Source: Conchocele bisecta
Lineage: Eukaryota; Mollusca; Bivalvia; Lucinida; Thyasiridae
Assembly (NCBI GenBank): GCA_029237695.1
Contig: CM055265.1
Location: 120,047,078 to 120,111,077 of the forward strand
Reading direction: 5' to 3'
DNA length: 64,000 nt
In this document: positions 57,500 through 64,000 of the stretch, in pieces
Numbering within the stretch: the first letter of the stretch is position 1
Layout: every line of letters begins with the position of its first letter
Notes under the pieces: model-generated
Told to the model about the DNA's origin: nothing
What the model saw: only the letters and a program-made list of their open reading frames with translations
Databases searched by the model: none
Made by a program: the position numbers and the translations under genes

Positions 57500-57710
57500 T
57501 ATGACTAAAGTGCGCATTGGAGATTGTTTGGCGCATTGGGCGCATTGGAGATTTCGTGGAAAAATACCTACCGAAAATATATAATATGGCCTCGGTGCAT
57601 TGGAGATTTCGCGGCGCATTGGAGTTTTATATGTTATATATCTTCTTAATAAAAGCATTAAAATCAATTTCTTCATTCATCGTCATTCATGGCCGCCATA
57701 TTGACATTGT
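57500..57710 (-). promoter_or_regulatory. CCT8: Candidate CCT8 promoter with five CCAAT boxes and a YY1-type site
   Basis: Five ATTGG pentamers on the plus strand (57516-57520, 57535-57539, 57544-57548, 57599-57603, 57618-57622) read as CCAAT on the CCT8 strand, most within a repeated CTCCAATGCGC. Further upstream the CCT8 strand reads CAATATGGCGGC (57692-57703), a good match to the YY1 site found near transcription starts of housekeeping genes. A TATA-like AT stretch lies at about 57573-57588. The position, 45-250 bp upstream of the ATG, suits a constitutive NF-Y/YY1 promoter. Promoter function is inferred. Confidence 0.6.
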
Positions 57711-57887
57711 TTTCTAGTTTTTCATCGATACTATATATTGTTCTTGGAAATATAGTTCTCAATAAGAATGTAACAACTTGGGTGGTTTGTAGGAGTATGC
57801 GAAAAGTATCTGTACAGGTATCTCGTCTTACCTTGGTTCTACCTGTTGGCATTCTGGTATGGCAAGCTAAATGCACAATAATTCCTT

Positions 57888-59093
57888 AAACCATGGTTTG
57901 GAGCTTAAACCCTAGTTTAGGCTCCTCAAACCCTAGTTTGGGCTTAAACTACCATTTGAGATCCCAAATGGTAGTTTTCTTAAACCCTGGTTTGGGCAAT
58001 TATTGTGCACTTGGCGGCAGAAACCACCGTTTAAACTCTCAAACTAGGGTTTCTGATAGCTTAAACCACATTTTGAGCTCAAACCCCAGTTTAGACTGCC
58101 CAAACCCTAGTTTAGGCTCGCCAAATGCACATTAATTCTCTAAACCCCAGTTTGAGAGTCTAAACCAGGGTTTAGGCTCTCAAACCCCAGTTTGAGCAAT
58201 TATTGTGCATTTTGGCCAGAAACTTCCGTTTGAGGTTGTAATCCAATAAAAAGCCTAAACCCTAGTTTGGACCCAAACCACAGTTTAAAAAAAAAACTGC
58301 CAATCGTGATCCCAAACGGTAGTTTTTATGGCAAGCCAAATGCACAATAATTCCTTAAACCATGGTTTGGAGCTTAAACCCTAGTTTAGGCTCCTCAAAC
58401 CCTAGTTTGGGCTCGCCAAATGCACAATAATTCACTAAACCCCAGTTTGAGAGTCTAAACCATGGTTTAGGAGCTCAAACCCTAGACTGAGCAATTATTG
58501 TCAGAAACTGCCGTTTGAGGTCGTAATTCAATAACAAGCATAAACCCTAGTTTGGACCCAAACCACAGTTTAAGAAAAAAACTGCCAATCGTGATCCCAA
58601 ACGGTAGTTCTCTTAAACCCTGGTTTGAGCAATTATTGTGCACTTGGTGGCAGAAACCACCGTTTAGACTCTCAAACTAGGGTTTCTGATAGCTTAAACG
58701 ACAGTTTGAGCTCAAACCCCAGTTTATACTGCCCAAACCCTAGGTTAGGCTCGCCAAATGCACAATAATTCACTAAACCCCAGTTTGAGAGTCGACACCA
58801 TGGTTTAGGCTCTCAAACCCCAGTTTGAGCAATTATTGTGCATTTGGCCAGAAACTGCCGTTTGAGGTCGTAATCCAATAAAAAGCCTAAACCCTAGTTT
58901 GGACCCAAACCACAGTTTAAGAAAAAAACTGCCAATCGTGATCCCAAATGGTAGTTTTCTTAAACCCTGGTTTGAGCAATTATTGTGCACTTGGCGGCAG
59001 AAACCACCGTTTAGACTCTCAAACTAGGGTTTCTGATAGCTTAAACCACGGTTTGAGCTCAAACCACAGTTTAGACAGCCCAAACCCTAGTTT
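57888..59093. repeat. Array of the 12-bp palindrome AAAC-N4-GTTT
   Basis: By hand count about 39 exact AAACNNNNGTTT sites (AAACCCTAGTTT, AAACCATGGTTT, AAACCCCAGTTT, AAACCACCGTTT and others) lie in 1.2 kb. Near-miss copies fill several gaps. Longer units of about 340 bp repeat with CCAAATGCACAATAATT at 57868, 58119, 58330, 58416, 58754 and 59101. The array begins about 430 bp upstream of the CCT8 start codon. Confidence 0.85.
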
Positions 59094-59116
59094 AGGCTCG
59101 CCAAATGCACAATAAT

Positions 59117-61090
59117 TAATTGATCAGGGACTACACCGGTGTACGGATTACCGATATTCTGATCAACCTATGTAGATATGCCGGCTGCTCTGGGACTACA
59201 CTGGTGTACAGATTACTGATAGTCTGATCAACCTAGCTAGTTATGCCGGTTGCTCATGGAATATACTGGTGTATAGATTACCGATAATCTGAATAATTTA
59301 GCTAGACATGCCGCCTGATCAGGGACTACATCGGTGTACAGATTACTGATAGTCTGGTCAACCTAGCTAGATATGCCGGCTGCTCAGGGACTACACCGGT
59401 GTACAGATTACGGATAGTCTGATCAACCTAGCTAGATATGCCGGCTGCTCAGGGTCTACACTGGTGTACAGACTACCGATAGTCTGATCAACCTAGCTAG
59501 ATATGCCGGCTGCTCAGGGACTACACTGGTGTACAGACTACCGATAGTCTGATCAACCTAGCTAGATATGCCGGCTGCTCTGGTACTACACTGGTGTACA
59601 GATTACTGATAGTCTGATCAACCCAACTAGATATGCCGGTTGCTCATGGACTATACTGGTGTACAGATTACCGATAGTCTGAACAACTTAGCTAGACATA
59701 CCGCCTGATCAGGGACTACACCGGTGTACAGATTACGGATAGTCTGATCAACCTAGCTAGATATGCCGGCTGCTCAGGGTCTATACTGGTGTACAGACTA
59801 CCGATAGTCTGATCAACCTAGCTAGATATGCCGGCTGCTCAGGGTCTACACTGGTGTACAGACTACCGATAGTCTGATCAACCTAGCTAGATATGCCGGC
59901 TGCTCAGGGACTACACTGGTGTACAGATTACTGATAGTTTGATCAACCCAACTAGATATGCCGGTTGCTCATGGACTATACTGGTGTACAGATTACCGAT
60001 AGTCTGAACAACTTAGCTAGACATACCGCCTGATCAGGGACTACACCGGTGTACATATTACGGATAGTCTGATCAAGCTAGCTAGATATGCCGGCTGCTC
60101 AGGGACTACACTGGTGTACAGATTATCGACAGTCTGAACAACTTAGCTAGATATGCCGCCTAATCAGAGACTACACCGGTGTACAGGTTACCGATAGTCT
60201 GGTCAACCTAGCTAGAGGTTAGAAGACACCAAATGGTGCGAAATCGCCCAGGGTGTATGCACAAGTAGTCCGGTATAACACAATAGTGCGGGTGTTTTGA
60301 GGTCACCGACACTGTTTGCTTGCAAATATTGATCAATTACTACCCAGTTTCACTTGAGGAACATTTTGGGGTGCCTTTAACACCAGTTTTCAGCATATTT
60401 GTAGCATTTAAAAGAAAACACGGAACCTGTTGGTCACTTGATTTAAACGGAGTTTCCGTGGCCAAAAAATTAACACAATATTGAAGGATATGACAAGGTT
60501 GGATTTTATTTCTTAGGAGCAAGTGAACTTATTGTTTAGTTCATGCAGAACCAGTACAGACTGGCTGCAGGTCATGTACAAGTGGGTCCCACAGCATCCA
60601 TACGAATAGTGAAAGTAGGAGAGACTGGCCTTATTGGATGGCATTCGGTTAAATTATATAGTAAAACTATTTGATGGTGTCTAACCTAGATATGCCGGCT
60701 GCTCAGGGACTACACCGGTGTACAGATTACGGATAGTCTGATCAACCCAGCTACATATGCCGGCTGCTCAGGGACTACACTGGTGTACAGATTACCGACA
60801 GTCTGAACAACCTAGCTAGATATGCCGCCTAATTAGGGACTACACCGGTGTACAGATTACTGATAGTCTTATCAACCTAGCTAGATATGCCGCATGCTCA
60901 GGGACTACACCGGTGTACAGATTACTGGTAGTCTGATTAATTCAACTAGATATGCCGACTGCTCAGGGACTACACTAGTGTACAGATTACCGATAGTCTG
61001 GTCAACCTAGTTAGATATTCAGGCTGCTCAGGGACTACACTGTTGTACGTATTAGCGATTATGTGGTCGTCCCAAGTTGATGAGCATGCT
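59117..61090. repeat. 65-bp satellite with higher-order structure
   Basis: Monomers contain ATGCCGGCTGCTCAGGGACT, CACTGGTGTACAGATTAC and ATAGTCTGATCAACC, period 65 bp (for example ATATG at 59176, 59241 and 59306). About 23 monomers are present outside the insertion at 60217-60686. The last few decay towards the LINE. Confidence 0.9.
60217..60686. mobile_element. 470-bp TIR element inside the satellite
   Basis: The ends GGTTAGAAGACACCAAAT and TTTGATGGTGTCTAACC are inverted, and TAGA is duplicated at 60213-60216 and 60687-60690. The satellite phase resumes exactly. A 60-aa minus-strand ORF inside (60340-60522) has no known domain. Confidence 0.75.
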
Positions 61091-61186
61091 GATCAGGCAC
61101 TACACTGGTCTACAATAGACAAGACACTCATACACGACATGTACATGATACTATAGATACTATATATACGACAGTAGACATACATG

Positions 61187-61900
61187 TAAACATTCTGACA
61201 TGCAACATTCAAGGGTTGAAGAAATATATGCAAGCTAGTAATCTAATACAATATTTACAATTATTTGATATTATAGGTTTAAATGAAACCTGGTCAGACT
61301 ACAAGGGTGAATTTGATACATTTTTACACGATTATTCATGTTTCGACACTGTACGTGCCATTACACGACAGAGCATACGCAATAGCGGAGGTATATGTGT
61401 TTTAGTGCAGAACTCACTAGTTAAAACATTATCAGTCAAGCGAATTTTCGAAAATTTTAATAACTGTTTTATTGCATCTAAGCACATCAGCTATCTATGA
61501 TAGAGATATAATATTATGCTTTACTTACATATCGCCTGAAGGCTCGGCAATATACAATGATTGTGAGGAAAAGAATGGTGTGAAGCAGTTAGAAACATAT
61601 TTAATTGCTGCACGTTCTCAATACCCAGATTGTTCACTGTTTATTGCTGGAGATTTTAATGCAAGATGTAAGGAAATGCTAGATTATATACCAGATGATT
61701 CTTTAGATATTATTTTCGGTGACGTTCCATATGATGGTGACACATTTGACATCCCGAGACAGACCAAAGATAAAGTTAGGTATAATTCGTTTGGTCAGTC
61801 CTTGGTGCAACTATGTTGTCTTTTAAATGTACATATTGTTAATGGCAGAACTGTTGGGGATCCTCATGGGGAATTTACATGTACAGCAATTTTACTGGAA
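61187..61900 (+). pseudogene. LINE endonuclease domain, frameshifted
   Basis: It reads in one frame to about 61475 (GGICVLVQNSLVKTLSV) and then in another (DRDIILCFTYISPEG, LFIAGDFNARC). The domain is an APE-like endonuclease that would nick target DNA. The C-terminal third after GEFTC is missing. Confidence 0.85.
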
Positions 61901-62339
61901 TGAACTGAAGTCTGAAACTTTTCATTCAAACTTTACAGCTAGTATAACACATCAACGCGATACTCTATTTACTACGATAAATGACAATATCGACTCAGGA
62001 GTTACGGCCCTTGTCAGCATTTACCAATCCGCTGCTGAATGCATGAGACCGCGTAATACACTTACAACTAGCAACGCTAACGCCACACACAATGCAGTAT
62101 GGTGGGACGCGGAGTGTGATTTGAAGAAAACTAAAAAACAATGTTTATTTTGAAAATTCCGCAATTCTAATGAAAGTACAGATCTCACTGCCTATATTAT
62201 TTGCCGAAATATGTTCAAAAGTCTTTGTAAAAATAAACGATTAGCATATACGAATCAAATCAACGCCGTAAACTTGTAAACTCTCGAAATAATCCAACAG
62301 AGTTCTGACAAACCATTAAATCATCAAATGGTCGAAATC

Positions 62340-63990
62340 AGCCGGTAGACACAAAAATTACACCGCTTGAATGGCTTGAATATTTTAGAAATTTATTTTC
62401 GCTATCGGAGGACGCGGAAACGGAATCACGTGATTCGGAAACATCGCCCAGTGCACAAACGCTCAATGTTCCATTTACAGACCAAGAGGTAATTGCTTCT
62501 ATATCTAAACTGAAATCTAAGAAATCTACGGGCCCTGATGGTCTTGGAATTGACTTCTTCAAACATACATCAGATACTGTAGCACCTTTCTTGACAAACA
62601 TGTTTAACACCATTTTTGATTCGGGAATATTTCCTAAATGTTGGGGCCAGTCGATCATATGTCCAATCCATAAACATGGATCTTATGATAATCCGAATAA
62701 TTACCGTGCTATATCTCTCATAAATGCGATGAGTAAAATATTTGCTTCTACGTTGAACTCTCGACTAACCAAGTGGACAGTCGATAACGAGGTAATCGAT
62801 GAATCACAAGCTGGATTTCGAGCCGGGTATTCTACGATAGATAATATGTTTACATTACAATCAATGACGCAGAAATATTTATCGAAACAGGGAGGGAGGT
62901 TTTATTGTTTATTTGTAGATTTTTCGAAAGCATTTGATAGGATACGACATGATAATAAATTATGGGAAAGTCTAATATTAAAGGGAATAGGGGGAAATAT
63001 TTACGGGCTTTACAATCAATGTATAGCAATTTGTCAGCAGGTGTTAAGACAACGTGTGGTTTAACAGCCTATTTTCCTTGTCAGATTGGTACGAGACAAG
63101 GGTGTGTCAGCAGCCCTCTACTTTTTTCATTATTTATAAACGATCTTTCAACACTCTTACGTGAACGTTGTGGCGCTGGCATATTTATTAATAATGACTA
63201 CCTGATATTCTTTGTCTTATGTTCGCTGACGACATAGCAAACGGTGCAGAATCAGTTGTAAAATTGCAACAACAAATTAACGTAATCGAATTATTTTGCC
63301 AACAAACCGGAATGCAAGTTAACACGGCTAAAACAAAGGTCATAGTTTTTCGAAATGGCGGTATATTACGATCATACGAGAACTGGTCTTACCAAGCGCG
63401 ACAATTAGAAACTGTCTCCTTTTATAAATATTTGGGACTTTTATTCACCCCAAAACTGATATGGACACGTGCTAAGGATACGTTAGCAGCGCAAGCGCGA
63501 AAATCAATTATGGCAATACATAGATATCAACGCAACTTCGGTTACTTTGATTACCAAGATATTTTTAAACTGTTCGATACCATGGTTACACCCGTCCTTT
63601 GTTATGGGGCTGAGATATGGGGTTATGAACTTTCAGAACAGATAGAGTCAGTACAAACCAGCTTTTGTAAGTCATTTCTTGGATTATTCCGTACTGTAAA
63701 TGATTCAATGGCGCTTGGAGATTGCGGTAGATATCCACTATGTACATCGTACTACTCTAAATGCATAGCATACTGGTGCCGTCTTCTACAAATGCCAAAC
63801 CATCGGTATCCTAGAAACTGTTATTTGATGCTAAAAGCACACGATGATATGGGACGGGTAAATTGGGCCAGTAATGTTAAAAAACTTCTATACAAATATG
63901 GCTTTGGGTTAGTCTGGCTATCTCAAGATGTAGGGAACTTAACTGTGTTTTTACATCAATTCAAACAACGTGTTATAGATTGTTGTCAAC
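62340..63990 (+). pseudogene. LINE reverse transcriptase domain, frameshifted
   Basis: The first frame runs from about 62374 to 62960 with palm motifs TGPDG and FVDFSKAFDR. It then shifts to GKYLRALQSMYSNLSAGVK and again before LMFADDIANG. Past the palm it continues with KYLGLLFTPKLIW and VLCYGAEIWGYE. Both catalytic aspartate motifs are intact although the frame is broken. Confidence 0.88.
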
Positions 63991-64000
63991 AAACTTGGCA

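Larger units (their letters stand above)
61105..64000 (+). mobile_element. Non-LTR (LINE-type) retrotransposon, degenerate and cut by the window edge
   Basis: The open frame has an endonuclease start (NIQGLKKYMQ, then IIGLNETWS), IAGDFNARC (about 61640) and GEFTC. A reverse transcriptase follows with STGPDGLG, NYRAISL, DESQAGFRAGYSTIDN, FVDFSKAFDR, GTRQGCVSSPLLFSLFINDL and the catalytic FADD (about 63222). A C-terminal domain runs beyond 64000. At least four frame changes (near 61475, 61900, 62150 and 62965) and a gap after GEFTC that removes the expected SDH motif show it is dead. The clade was not resolved. Confidence 0.9.

Noticed and set aside
57689..57889. 66-aa ORF starting ATGGCCGCC, divergent from CCT8
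   Set aside because: The ATGGCCGCC is better explained as the YY1-type site on the CCT8 strand, and the ORF runs towards the AAAC array with no motif.
57888..59093. Telomere-like AAACCCTA repeats
   Set aside because: The words are palindromes of AAAC-N4-GTTT with variable centres and no tandem 6- or 7-base period.
59117..61090. CRISPR-like array
   Set aside because: The 65-bp units are contiguous with no unique spacers, so this is satellite DNA.

Overview
The window looks like gene-poor, repeat-saturated DNA of a marine invertebrate, most likely a bivalve or related mollusc. That assignment is an inference. It rests on an animal-type intron-split gene, a tRNA-derived SINE, many hairpin MITEs, and dispersed elements with tandem-repeat cores that begin ACAAGAG, all typical of mollusc genomes.

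One protein gene explains the coding content. A complete 16-exon gene for the theta subunit of the cytosolic chaperonin CCT/TRiC (CCT8) runs on the minus strand from a start codon at 57456 to a stop at 3815. The exons join in frame with GT/AG borders throughout and encode 545 residues. Only 1,638 of about 53,600 bases are coding. Intron 1 alone is 16.2 kb. Upstream of the ATG lies a candidate promoter with five CCAAT boxes and a YY1-type site (57516-57703).

The introns are layered with mobile DNA. Several insertions can be read as events because the host repeat continues on both sides: a 2.76-kb Harbinger-like element with a TTA duplication inside a palindromic MITE (24478-27240); a 1.3-kb element with a TA duplication inside another MITE (18918-20211); a 2.55-kb TG...CA solo LTR with a GCGGG duplication inside a tandem array (46500-49046); and a MITE plus a 2.56-kb tandem-core element inside one copy of a repeat whose second copy is unfilled (34744-36095 against 37507-41005). 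Tandem arrays of about 150, 160, 186, 192 and 450 bp units lie in introns 2, 3 and 10.

Upstream of CCT8 (57888-61100) are a dense array of the 12-bp palindrome AAAC-N4-GTTT, then a 65-bp satellite with a 325-bp higher-order period that is broken by a 470-bp TIR element with a TAGA duplication. The window ends in a frameshifted, internally deleted LINE-type retrotransposon (61105-64000) that runs off the edge. No rRNA gene, CRISPR array or second intact gene was seen.
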